A stretch of 64,000 bases of DNA from Echinarachnius parma (Eukaryota > Echinodermata > Echinoidea > Clypeasteroida > Echinarachniidae), in contig JBAMJV010003330.1 in assembly GCA_037951105.1 (NCBI GenBank), forward strand, positions 1-64,000. The letters are read 5' to 3'. The stretch's first letter is position 1; the number at the start of each line of letters is the position of its first letter. Below are positions 46,401 through 58,400 of this stretch, piece after piece. The notes beneath the pieces are model-generated. The model searched no databases and had not been told where the DNA came from. It saw only the letters and a program-made list of their open reading frames with translations. Both the position numbers and the translations under genes were made by a program.

Positions 46401-49400
46401 GCCTGGCTCCAACCGGTGGATCTTTGCTGCTGCGTCCGCAGAATAAAATTCCGCAGATTGGAGCGATCGAGCAGTGGACTTCAGCATTCATGATTTATGC
46501 ATCCATCTGTTTGGAGCGTCACCCGACGCGCGCTAGGGAGCTGCTAAAATACATGGATATCATTAGGTCCATAACTCGGTTTGGGGGGTTTAATTGGAGG
46601 TCGTACGACGTTCAATTTCGCCTGCGGCAAGCGCGGCAACCACATCGGTCATGGGCCGTTATTGATACGGAGTTGTGGTTGACAGTCGCCGCCGTCAGTC
46701 CCACTGCAGCCACTTCGCTAGATTATATGCAGCCCTTTCGGGCTAATTACGAGCGGCCAGCCGCACGCGGAGCTAGGGGCCCAGCAGGGTCGGGGTACCC
46801 GGGTAGACGTGGGGGTAGCTACCGCGGCAATAAGACAGCGCTGCACTGCTTCGCATTTAACGGAGGTGGGTGTACCCGCTTCAGCTGCCAGTACCCCCAC
46901 AAGTGCGCGCGATGTGGAGCCACCTCACACGGTGCCAGTACATGCAAGTTGGATGCCAGTAAGCGCGCCGGCGGAAATGGTACAAATTAATAGGGAGTTG
47001 GCTCCAACCCCTATAAAGCTAGAAAAGATAACCCCCTTTTATGAGAACGTATCCTAACCGGGATGATGCATCGTTGCTAATTAAAGGTTTTCGTTTGGGT
47101 TTTTCATTGGGTTTTCAGGGCGAGCGCCGAGCTGTGTCGGCCACGAATTTGTTATCTGCGCGACAGAATGAGGACATTCTGATGGCTAAGATGAATAAGG
47201 AGATACAATTGGGCCGTATCGTGGGCCCATTTGTAACTCCCCCTCTCCCAAATTTTCGTTGCTCGCCCGTGGGACTCGTCCCAAAGCAGGCCCCCGGGGA
47301 ATATCGCCTTATTCAACATTTGTCTGCACCACGTGGGGCCTCGGTTAATGATTTCATTGACCGCGAGCATTGCTCTGTCTCATACACCTCATTTGATGAG
47401 GCGGTCAAGCTCGTGTCTGCAATAGGTTCCGGCACACAAATGGCTAAGGCTGATATTAAGTCGGCATTTCGCTTATTACCAGTCCATCCGGCGGATTTTG
47501 AGCTCCTCGGTATTCGTATTGGAGATAAATATTATTATGATCGCTGCCTACCTATGGGTTGCTCTATTTCCTGCGCACTGTTTGAGCGATTTAGTACATC
47601 CTTGGAGTATTGCTGCCGCAAAATTGCACGTACAAATCGTGTGCTACATTATTTGGATGATTTCTTTTTTGCTGGTGCCTCGGCAAAAGAGTGCGCGGAC
47701 ATAATGCGATGCTTTCTCGCCATGTGTGAGAGGTTCGGTGTACCCATTGCGGGTGAGAAATCAGAGGGGCCAGTTTCAAGCATCACTTTCTTGGGTCTAG
47801 AGATCGATGCAGCGGCGCAGCGCATACGGATTCCGCCTGCTAAACTCGAGAAGTTGCAATCGCAGCTTCAAGAAGCGCTCACATGCAAAAAGTTGACACT
47901 TCGCCAATTGCAGTCAATTATTGGTAGTCTTAACTTTGTATGCAAGGCGGTGGCCCCTGGGAGGGCCTTCCTGCGGCGGCTGATCGATTTGACCAAAGGT
48001 GCCCGTCGCCCGCATCATCGGGTGCGCATTACTGCAGGGGCCAAAGCCGACTTGCGGGCTTGGTCTATATTCTTGTCGGAATTTAATGGTAATGTGATGT
48101 TCATGGATTTTGAGTGGCATAGTAATTCGCATTTCCAGTTTTATACTGACTCGGCGGGCAGCGTAGGTTTTGGCATATACTTTGCAGGCAAGTGGGCGCA
48201 GGGGCGGTGGCCAGATACGGTGTTGGCCCGAAAGTATTCAATCGCCCTATTGGAGCTATTTCCAATAGTCGTAGGCCTGCAAATATGGGGTTCGCAGTTG
48301 GCTAATAGTCGTGTATTATTTTGGTCGGATAACCAAACAGTCGTGCAGGTAGTGAATAAGCAGACTTCAAAATGTCGGGAGATTATGAAGCTGGTTAGAC
48401 GTTTAGTTGTGGTATGCTTGCAGTACAATATACAATTTAAGGCGCGTTACGTACCGGGGGCACATAATGACATTGCCGATTCGCTTTCTCGTTTTCAGAT
48501 GGACAGATTTGCTCGCCTAGCGCCAGAAGCCGACCTCAACGGTCATGCACTGCCAGCCCATCTGTGGGAGAGCTTCGCATAGAGCAGGATCGGCTGCTTG
48601 CCGCATCCCGGGCGGAAAATACGCATGCAACATACAATAAGGCATGGGCGGCCCTTGGAAGCTTTAGGTTGCAGTACCAGTACGATATTGGTAAGGTTCC
48701 CGATGTGGAACAGATAGCACAATTTATTGCTTACTTATCCTGGCACGGTTATGCTGGCTCTACGATTAATACATATATTCATGGCGTTGCTTTCATAATG
48801 AAGTCGCGGGGACTTCCTAACATTATTGATAATTTTGTTGTACGCCGTTTATTGGAAGGTTGCAGCCGTAGGCACGCGCGACATGACACTAGATGTCCTA
48901 TTACTCTTCCTATTCTTAAGGCACTTCTCGCTGCGTTACCCCACGTTTGTGCAAGCTCTTATGACGTTATATTATTTCGCGCCGCCTTCCTTACAGCGTT
49001 TTTTGGCTTTTTGCGAATAAGTGAGTTTACATGCATTAGGCGAGGTAGGCTGGCGTTCTTGTTGCTTGGCGACGTTAGTGTAGAGCACGTTGGCGCTCTT
49101 CAACGGTTGCGGGTAGTTATTAGGAAGTCTAAGACCGACCAGTCGGCCAAAGGTTGTGAGATTGTGATTCCTAGTGGTGGTGATGCTAGCATATGTCCCG
49201 TCCGTGCGGTGATAAATTACATAGAGAAGCGCCCTACTGGCTGCCACGCATTCTTTTGTAATTTTGATTGTACGCCGCTAATGAGGCAGCAGTTCAGTAG
49301 AACCCTAAAACGAGCCGTCGTTTTTTGCGGTTTGCCGGTAGCATTTTATTCATCGCATTCCTTTCGGATTGGCGCGGCGACATCGGCTGCCATTTCGGGC

Positions 49401-52400
49401 GTGCCAGACGCTCGCATCCAGATAATGGGGAGGTGGTCCTCGGATTCGTATAGGAGATATATTCGCACCACCTCTACCCTTGACGCGTTTTAAAATGTGT
49501 AATATAATGTTGTGTGATATGTCCACTCTAGGGTTGTTTTTGAATTTTATTTTATTGTAGTATTTAAATTTTGTTGGGTCCTATCTAGGGAATTTAGTAA
49601 TTGATTTAGTATTCACATGTGCTTATGTGGGTAATGATAAACACCGTCAGTAACCCAGTTTACCATCAAATACTACCCTCCCACCCCATCCCACCCCATC
49701 ATTCTATGGATCAGACGCTTGCCTTGGTTTTGTTTTTTGTTTATGTGTCGTTGCAGGTAATATCGCTCGGTCTGGATTGCGGGCTCGAGGGATTCGCGTG
49801 TCTGCTCGGGGGATTATGTCCGGCGGTTCGGACGTGGACACTTAGCGAACACGTGAGACGATTACTGTCTCACATCGAACTCGCATGGTTTATACCAGTA
49901 CAATCCATGATATTTGGCCCGCTTCAGAAGCCAATTTGGCTTGAGTAATTCGATAGTGTAGCCACTATAAACTGGTCATTAATTTCATGACGTGCAGATG
50001 GCAACGGGCTATCAGGTAGTGACACTTTTGTTTTGTGGCGGCGGAATGGCGGTTTTGCCTTTCCGTTTGGCGAAATTGGCATTTTTTGCCACAACACAAA
50101 TTATGTTTTTGTTAATTATAAATACACGCACGAAATTGTTATTTCATTAAGCTTTTGTGCCACTTGAGAATAAGGGGTTTAATGGAAATTATGATTGATA
50201 TATAATACGCATGCAATCCCGCTCCTCTCAAATGTTGTTCATTAATGTTCTGTTGGCTATACGCTCGTCTGCCAAGGTCATGTGTCCAGCCAGCGATTGA
50301 CCTTGCACCCTAATACTTGTTGCGACGTATACGCCTAGTCTGTTATAATTCATGTTCGTTGAATTATTTTGCAGTACATATGCTGCTGGCTGGAGCACAT
50401 GTATTCATTTTTTATTTTCCCGCCTTCGCGTGGAGGATATGAGAGTTTATTAGCGGCCAGTGTCATGCTAGAAATATTTTAGTTTATAAATTTATGATGG
50501 CCCGGGCCCCCCGTTTTCTCAGGTGGTAGCTCTTAATAAACACTTGATAATTCATGTAAATAATTTAAGTGTTCTAAGTAGAATCATACTTTATTGGACT
50601 TAATAACGATAATAAGTGCGTGATGTAATTGTACTTTTGTTTCAATTTATTGTTGAAATTTCGGACATGCTTTTCGAAATTAAAACCATGGAATACCGCA
50701 AATTTGGTTGTTTGTTGTAGTTTATTTGTTGTCTGGATTAGAGTAATCAAACTTAACGCGACAAGACATGAAAGGTGTTAAGTCACGTTACTCTAACTCC
50801 AGAACCAAGAATTTAGGGCCCGCTCAGGGAGGATTAAGGGGGATTTGATTTGGTTTGCTCGCTAGTGATAAAATAACTCGCTTCACAGTCTGAACAACAG
50901 ACTAGCATTGTAAAATATAATTAGACTATGGATAACAATTTAGTTGCTTATCAGTTGATCCTCCTCAACTTGAGATGGTTGTTTTGGAAACCCCTTTCCT
51001 GCCTTAGATGTTTATAGTTAATTTGATACCGCTTCCTGCCTCTCTGGGATGGTATTTACTTTTACTCAGAAATTTATTTCTTTGAGATTCATTCGTTCAT
51101 GGTTGTTTGATTGGAAAGCATGTCGATCTATGTTAGTTAGAGAAACAAATATCCACCACCAACCCCAACCACCACAAACTATGGGGTGATAAGATAATTA
51201 GTTTAATTTATATTGCCTGAAGCTTGCTTGATCGCACGCCTCGCGTGGGTCGCAGGGGAATTTTGGTCCTTTTTCTTTCACCTTACATTATTTGTTGATT
51301 TGGAATACGATAATATTCTTTTCTTAACAAGGTGTTTTTGGAATAGGATTTTTCGCCCCTGCCAGGCGAAATTGGCATTTTTTGCCACAACACAAATTAT
51401 GTTTTTGTTAATTATAAATACACGCACGAAATTGTTATTTCATTAAGCTTTTGTGCCACTTGAGAATAAGGGGTTTAATGGAAATTATGATTGATATATA
51501 ATACGCATGCAATCCCGCTCCTCTCAAATGTTGTTCATTAATGTTCTGTTGGCTATACGCTCGTCTGCCAAGGTCATGTGTCCAGCCAGCGATTGACCTT
51601 GCACCCTAATACTTGTTGCGACGTATACGCCTAGTCTGTTATAATTCATGTTCGTTGAATTATTTTGCAGTACATATGCTGCTGGCTGGAGCACATGTAT
51701 TCATTTTTTATTTTCCCGCCTTCGCGTGGAGGATATGAGAGTTTAATAGCGGCCAGTGTCATGCTAGAAATATTTTAGTTTATAAATTTATGATGGCCCG
51801 GGCCCCCCGTTTTCTCAGGTGGTAGCTCTTAATAAACACTTGATAATTCATGTAAATAATTTAAGTGTTCTAAGTAGAATCATACTTTATTGGACTTAAT
51901 AACGATAATAAGTGCGTGATGTAATTGTACTTTTGTTTCAATTTATTGTTGAAATTTCGGACATGCTTTTCGAAATTAAAACCATGGAATACCGCAAATT
52001 TGGTTGTTTGTTGTAGTTTATTTGTTGTCTGGATTAGAGTAATACAATGTTACATTATCTTTCCCATTACCACCATGAACATGATAAGATTGCGATGAGG
52101 AAGATGTGTTGACGGGAGAAATACGACTACCGTCGTGCGCACGATTAGGTGATGATGATAAGGAAGATGGGGTATTAGACGACCGACAACTACCTACATG
52201 TATACGATGAGGTGCTGATAAGGAAGATGACGAGACAGACGGCCTATGACTACCGACATGATCACGAGATGATGATGCGGAAGATAAAGTGACATACGAC
52301 CTATGTGTGTGAGGAAGTGATGGTGAGGAGGATACGGTGACAGACGACATACGACTACCGACATGATCACGAGGTGATGATGAGGAAGATGTGGCGACAG

Positions 52401-55400
52401 AAAACCTACGAGTACGAGGGAATGATGGTGATGAAGGCATGGTGTTTGATGTAGTGCGTGGTGTGTTAGAGAATGATGATTGAGATTTAACAACAGAAGC
52501 GTATGAGCGACGATTGAGGTCACGTTTAAAATCTGGTGCAAGACAATATTCTTCATGGTTATTCGACAGAATTGGTGAAGAGATGTCACAATTACGCTGG
52601 TGTTGAGCTAAATTAGATGGGATGATCATGGGTAGAACGGGTGGATATATGGACGGAATCGGTTTGGTGAATTGGGAAAGAAGCTGTGGTACATACAGTG
52701 ATGTCACATTCAAGCACGACTGGCTGAAAGGAGGGATAGGGGTAGGAGAAGAAGAAACGCGTGATGGGTTACTAGGGATCGATGGCATACCAAAACCACA
52801 GCAAGGGGAAGAAACACGAGAAGCAGCAGTTTGAAGTTGATGATGATGAAAATTAGGTGACACATCACAAGGAGATATACTAGTTTGACATGGAAGCGGT
52901 GACGGAGAAGGAGGAGGAGGTCCACTATACTGAAAATGGGGGTACACAATGGGATAATGAAATACGCGATTATGAAAAGGAGGAGGAAAGGGAGAAGGCG
53001 AGACACATGGAGTACGGGTAGGGAAGACAGCCGGATGGTAAGAAACGCGAGGAAGAGGAGGACGAGAAAGAGAAGCAGGATAATGAGATACACCGGATCT
53101 AGGAGGAGGGGAGACATACGGGTGGTGGGAATCGCGAGGAGGAGACGGTCGAGAAAGAGAAGCAGGAGAATGAGATACACTGGGGGTAGGAGGAGGAGGG
53201 GAGACAGTCGGATGGGAAGAACTGCGAGGAGGAGAATGACGAGAAAGAGAAGCAGGAGAATGAGATACACCGAGGGTAGGAGGAGGAGGGGAGACAGTTG
53301 GATGGGAAGAAACGCGAGGAGGAGAATGACGAGAAAGAGAAGCAGGAGAATGAGATACACTGGGGGTAGGAGGAGGGGAGACAGTGGGATGGGAAGGAAC
53401 ACAAGGAGGAGAAGGACGAAAAAGATAAGGAAAATGAGATACACTGGTGATAGGAGGAGGGGAGATAGTTGGAGGAAAAGAAACGCGAGGAAGAGGACGA
53501 GAACGAGAAGCAGGATAATAAGATACATCGGATCTAGGAGGAGGGGAGACATACGGGTGGTGGGAATCGCGAGGAGGAGACGGTCGAGAAAGAGAAGCAG
53601 GAGAAGGGTACACACTAGGGGTAGGAGGAGGGTAGAAAGTGGGATGTGAATGAACGCGAGGAGGAGAATGACGAGAAACAAAAGCAGGAGAAGGGTGAGA
53701 ATCAGGAGGAGGTCGAGAAGCAGGAGAAGGGTGGGAAGCAGGAGGAGGGTGAGAAGCAGGAGAAGGATGAGAAGCAGGAGGAGGACGAGAAGCTGGAGGA
53801 GGATGAGAAGCAGGTGAAGGGTGAGAAGCAGGAGAAGGGTGAGAAGCAGGTGAAGGGTGAGAAGCAGCAGGAGGGCGAGAAGCAGGAGAAGGGTGAAAAG
53901 CAGGAGAAGGATGAGAAGCAGGAGAAGGGTGAGAAGCAGCAGGAGGGCGAGAAGCAGGAGAAGGGTGGGAAGCAGGAGAAGGGTGAGAAGCATGCGGAGG
54001 GCGAGAAGCAGGAGAAGGGTGGGAAGCAGGAGAAGGATGAGAAGCAGGAGAAGGATGAGAAGCAGGAGGAGGGCGAGAAGCAGGAGAAGGATGAGAAGCA
54101 GGAGGAGGGCGAGAAGCAGGAGAAGGATGAGAAGCAGGAGGAGGGCGAGAAGCAGGAGAAGGATGAGAAGCAGGAGGAGGACGAGAAGCAGGAGAATGAT
54201 GAGAAGCAGGAGGAGGGCGAGAGGCAGGAGAAGGATGAGAAGCAGGAGGATGGCGGGAAGCAGGAGAAGGATGAGAAGCAGGAGGAGGACGAGAAGCAGG
54301 AGAAGGGTGAGAAGGAAGAGAAGGGTGGGAAGCAGCAGGAGGGTGAGAAGGAGGGTGAGAAGCAGGTGAAGGATGAGAAACAGGAGGAGGGCGAGAAGCA
54401 GGAGAAGGATAAGCAGGAGGAGGGTGAGAAGCAGGAGAAGGATGAGAAGCAGGAGGAGGGCGAGAAGCAGGAGAATGAGATACACCGAGGGTAGGAGGAG
54501 GGGAGACAGTGGGATGGGAAGAAACGCGAGGAAGAGAATGACGAGAAAGAGAAGCAGGAGAATGAGATACACTTGGGGTAGGAGGAGGGGAGACAGTGGG
54601 ATGGGAAGAAACGCGAAGAGGAGAAGGACGGAAAAGATAAGGAAAATGGGATACACTGGTGATAGGAGGAGGGGAGACAGTTGGATGAAAAGAAACGCGA
54701 GGACGAGAACGAAAAGCAGGAGAAGGGAACACACTATGGGTAGGAGGAGGGTAGAAAGTGGGATGTGAATGAACGCGAGAAGGAGAATGACGAGAAAGAG
54801 AAGCAGGAGAAGGGTGAGAATCAGGAGGAGGGCGAGAAGCAGGAGAAGGGTGAAAAGCAGGAAAAGGATGAGAAGCAGGAGAAGGGTGAGAAGCAGCAGG
54901 AGGGCGAGAAGCAGAAGGGTGGGAAGCAGGAGAAGGATGAGAAGCTGGAGGAGGACGAGAAGCAGGAGAATGATGAGAAGCAGGAGGAGGGCGAGAGGCA
55001 GGAGAAGGATGAGAAGCAGGAGGAGGGCGAAAAGCAGGAGAAGGGTGGGAAGCAGCAGGAGGGTGAGAAGGAGGGTGAGAAGCAGGAGAAGGATGAGAAG
55101 CAGGAGGAGGGCGAGAAGCAAGAGAAGGATAAGAAGCAGGCGGAGGGCGAGAAGCAGGATAATGATAAGAAGCAGGAGGAGGGCGAGAAGCAGGAGAAGG
55201 ATGAGAAGCAGGAGGAGGACGAGAAGCAGGAGAAGGGTGAGAAGGAAGAGAAGGATGAGAAGCAGGAGAAGGGTGGGAAGCAGCAGGAGGGCGAGAAGCA
55301 GGAGAAGGATGAGAAGCAGGAGGAGGGCGAGAGGCAGGAGAAGGATGAGAAGCAGGAGGAGGGCGGGAAGCAGGAGAAGGATGAGAAGCAGGAGGAGGAC

Positions 55401-58400
55401 GAGAAGCAGGAGAAGGGTGAGAAGGAAGAGAAGGATGAGAAGCAGGAGGAGGGCGAGAAGCAGGAGAAGGGTGGGAAGCAGCAGGAGGGTGAGAAGCAGG
55501 AGAAGGATGAGAAGCAGGAGGAGGGCGAGAGGCAGGAGAAGGATGAGAAGCAGGAGGAGGGCGGGAAGCAGGAGAAGGATGAGAAGCAGGAGGAGGACGA
55601 GAAGCAGGAGAAGGGTGAGAAGGAAGAGAAGGATGAGAAGCAGGAGGAGGGCGAGAAGCAGGAGGAGGGCGAGAAGCAGGAGAAGGATGAGAAGCAGGAG
55701 AAGGGCGAGAAGCAGGAGAAGGGTGGGAAGCAGCAGGAGGGTGAGAAGCAGGAGAAGGATGAGAAGCAGGAGGAGGGCGAGAGGCAGGAGAAGGATGAAA
55801 AGCAGGAGGAGGGCGGGAAGCAGGAGAAGGATGAGAAGCAGGAGGAGGACGAGAAGCAGGAGAAGGGTGGGAAGCAGGAGGAGGATGAGAAGCAGGAGAA
55901 GGGTGAGAAGCAGGTGGGGGGCGAGAAGCAGGAGAAGGGTGGGAAGCAGACCGAGAAACGGAAATAGATGGAATGCCAGGAGAAGAGGGATAGGAACGAG
56001 CAGCGGGGGATACCTGTCTTGATGATCTACCCGATGAGTCCAGCGAAACGATGTCCAGCGCCTGACGGTACACAGCCCGAAGTAGACGGTGTATCCCGGT
56101 GCACTCGCTGAGATGAAGACCATCCCTTGCCCACAGCCTCCTGTTGGAAGGCGGGAAAGCTGCGGTGACATCCAACCATGTCGCACCCTCTTCCGCGCTG
56201 ATCCTTGCAAATCCGCGGTTGTACCTCTCAACAAAGCTCCCTTTCCAATCAAGTCGTGGTGCGATGCTGACCGCTACAACCTGTACAAGAATGCACCCAA
56301 GAATACCAAATCGTAAAAAACATATGATTCTCGCTTCTGTTATTTTTATTTGATGAACGTCGATGACCACGGATAATTTCATAACATTAAACGTACTAAT
56401 TAATTTAAACATATAGGGAACGTGCTAGAAAATCCCGTAAGGATGCGTTTTAATTAATCATAATAACAAAATCATACCTATCGAGATACTGACCGGAAAT
56501 ATATAATGTGATTGAAAAAGAGCAAAGAAAAAAATAATACGTATTTTGACATCCAAATAATTCCGTATCACAGCTATTATTTCTTAGTATGATAATATAT
56601 ATACAGGGTGGCCCAAAAAAAAACGGAACGGGGCACTTCCCAAAATAATGTAACAAATGTGTCTTTTCAAATGAACAACGATACCAAGAACAGTCAATTT
56701 GGTCGTGTAGTTTTTGTTTTATGGCGCTGTGAGTGACACCATGTCAGGTTCTCTTTTTTGTCAATTTGTATTGAGCCAGCGCTTGATGAATCGCACGAAC
56801 CGCCGTTCATAGCGTTCGAGCATCGCGCACTATTGTTAGTGTGCACTCAGCCGTGTGCCGAGAGAATGGACATGGTATTGCGGGCAAGGAGAGCGGTTAA
56901 ACTGGCATTGACTAGGTCGAAATAGACATAAATCGGCGCCTGACATGGTCTCACTCACAGCGTCCTTAAACAAAAACGACCTGACCAAAATTACTGTTCT
57001 TGGTATCGTTTTTCATTGGAAAAGACACCCTATCCGATGAACATAAACATTGTGGTATTATATTTTGGGAAGTGCCCCGTTCCGTTTTTTTTGGGCCACC
57101 CTGTATAGAGAACAAAAATCGATATCGAATTGTTATATGCATTCGAATACACCACAAAAGAAATGATTATGATTTTATTTTGCATAATTATGATTATATC
57201 ACAATGTGGCAATATTAGCTGCTCAACTTGAACAAATATTGATACAACATGAATTACCTTGGAAGTAATGTGCAAGGCTGTCTGAAGAAGTTCTCGGAAC
57301 TGCCCGCACGCTGCATCGAAGGACTCCGAAGACGGGTTGATGTTGTTGGTCCCAACAGAAAGGAAGATGACATCCGGCCTCTGGAAATCCCTGAAGTCCC
57401 TCAGTTCCTGCCTGATGTGATGACAAGTCCCCCCAGGTGTGCTGTTGATGACGAGTCGTACAGGAAGATGCGGGATGTCAACATCCCCCTGTACGACAGG
57501 TCGCAACTGACTGTCTCCGAAAACGTAGGCAACCTGTGAAAGGATAAATAAAACAAAATGTAATAATGATAGTGCTACAAATATAACAAATAGTGCTACG
57601 CAGAATCAAACTATACGTAGCTTACAATGCCAATAATCATATCAAATCTGGTTTTTCTGACCGACAATCCATCTAATACCTAGGTCACAAATGATCCGGG
57701 CGCCGTACGATTTTTGTGCCGTACGGGCATCGCAAGATACTCTTACGATATCATGCGATTTGACAATCCATCTAATGCCTAGGTCACAAATGATCCGGGC
57801 GCCGGATTTTTGTCCTGGGGGATGATTTGCCGTTCACCGGACCAAGACCAATTTGTTCGCGGCCGAGACCACCTGCTGAAATATTTCGAAACCAAGACAA
57901 TTGTCCTCTCAGTGGCGGGGGGGGATGGTGTGGGAGGGATGGTCCCCCCTCCCACGGTAGGGAGTTTGCATGTTTGGACTTGAAATTGTGGAATCTGATG
58001 CGAACCTATACCTCGCACAAAAAGTTCCGCAATCGAGGTTTGCACATTAATAACTGTTTTATTGCGTTATTACCATTCATGAATTTGGTATCATTGGAAA
58101 GCGTGAATCCTCCTCTTTACATTGATGTAACATTTGCTATGAATATGTTATCATGGAATGTGCATAGCATCCAAATGTAGGGCAAATGTTGCAAAATGCA
58201 CTGATTTTGTCAACAGAGTGCCTTCCTTGGCTTGAATGGGGGTGAGGTGGTCATGCATTCAAGCCACGTTTTAATCTTCAAACAAAAGGAAGGCACACTG
58301 TTGACAAAATCAGTGCATTTTGCAACATTTAAATTTTTACTTTGCCCTACATTCGGATGTAATGCACATTCCATGATAAAATATCCATAGCAAATGTTAT

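Larger units (their letters stand above)
45144..52043 (+). mobile_element. complete Ngaro-type tyrosine-recombinase (YR) retrotransposon with split direct repeats
   Basis: 6.9 kb in the order A1 - gag-like - RT/RNaseH - YR - B1 - A2 - B2. A1 and A2 (410 bp) and B1 and B2 (679 bp) look identical or nearly so by eye, which indicates recent insertion. The structure is that of Ngaro/PAT elements (split direct repeats), not DIRS1 (inverted ends). It has a tyrosine recombinase instead of an integrase and no visible target duplication; a GTAAT core is shared by both outer ends and the A/B junction. No SGNH hydrolase frame, found in some Ngaro elements, is present. It lies antisense to the giant gene. 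Confidence 0.93.

Noticed and set aside
49619..49948. Extra Ngaro gene in the 3' region
   Set aside because: No motif, no similarity to the hydrolase seen in other Ngaro elements.
53646..55967. Long plus-strand Lys/Glu/Gln-rich and Arg-rich ORFs
   Set aside because: They are reverse shadows of the minus-strand 18-bp repeat; the minus frame has splice junctions and an SGNH domain, while these have no non-repeat content.
52710..56252. 1,180-residue Leu-rich minus-strand ORF
   Set aside because: A second frame of the same 18-bp repeat; it does not follow the splice phases and has no domain.
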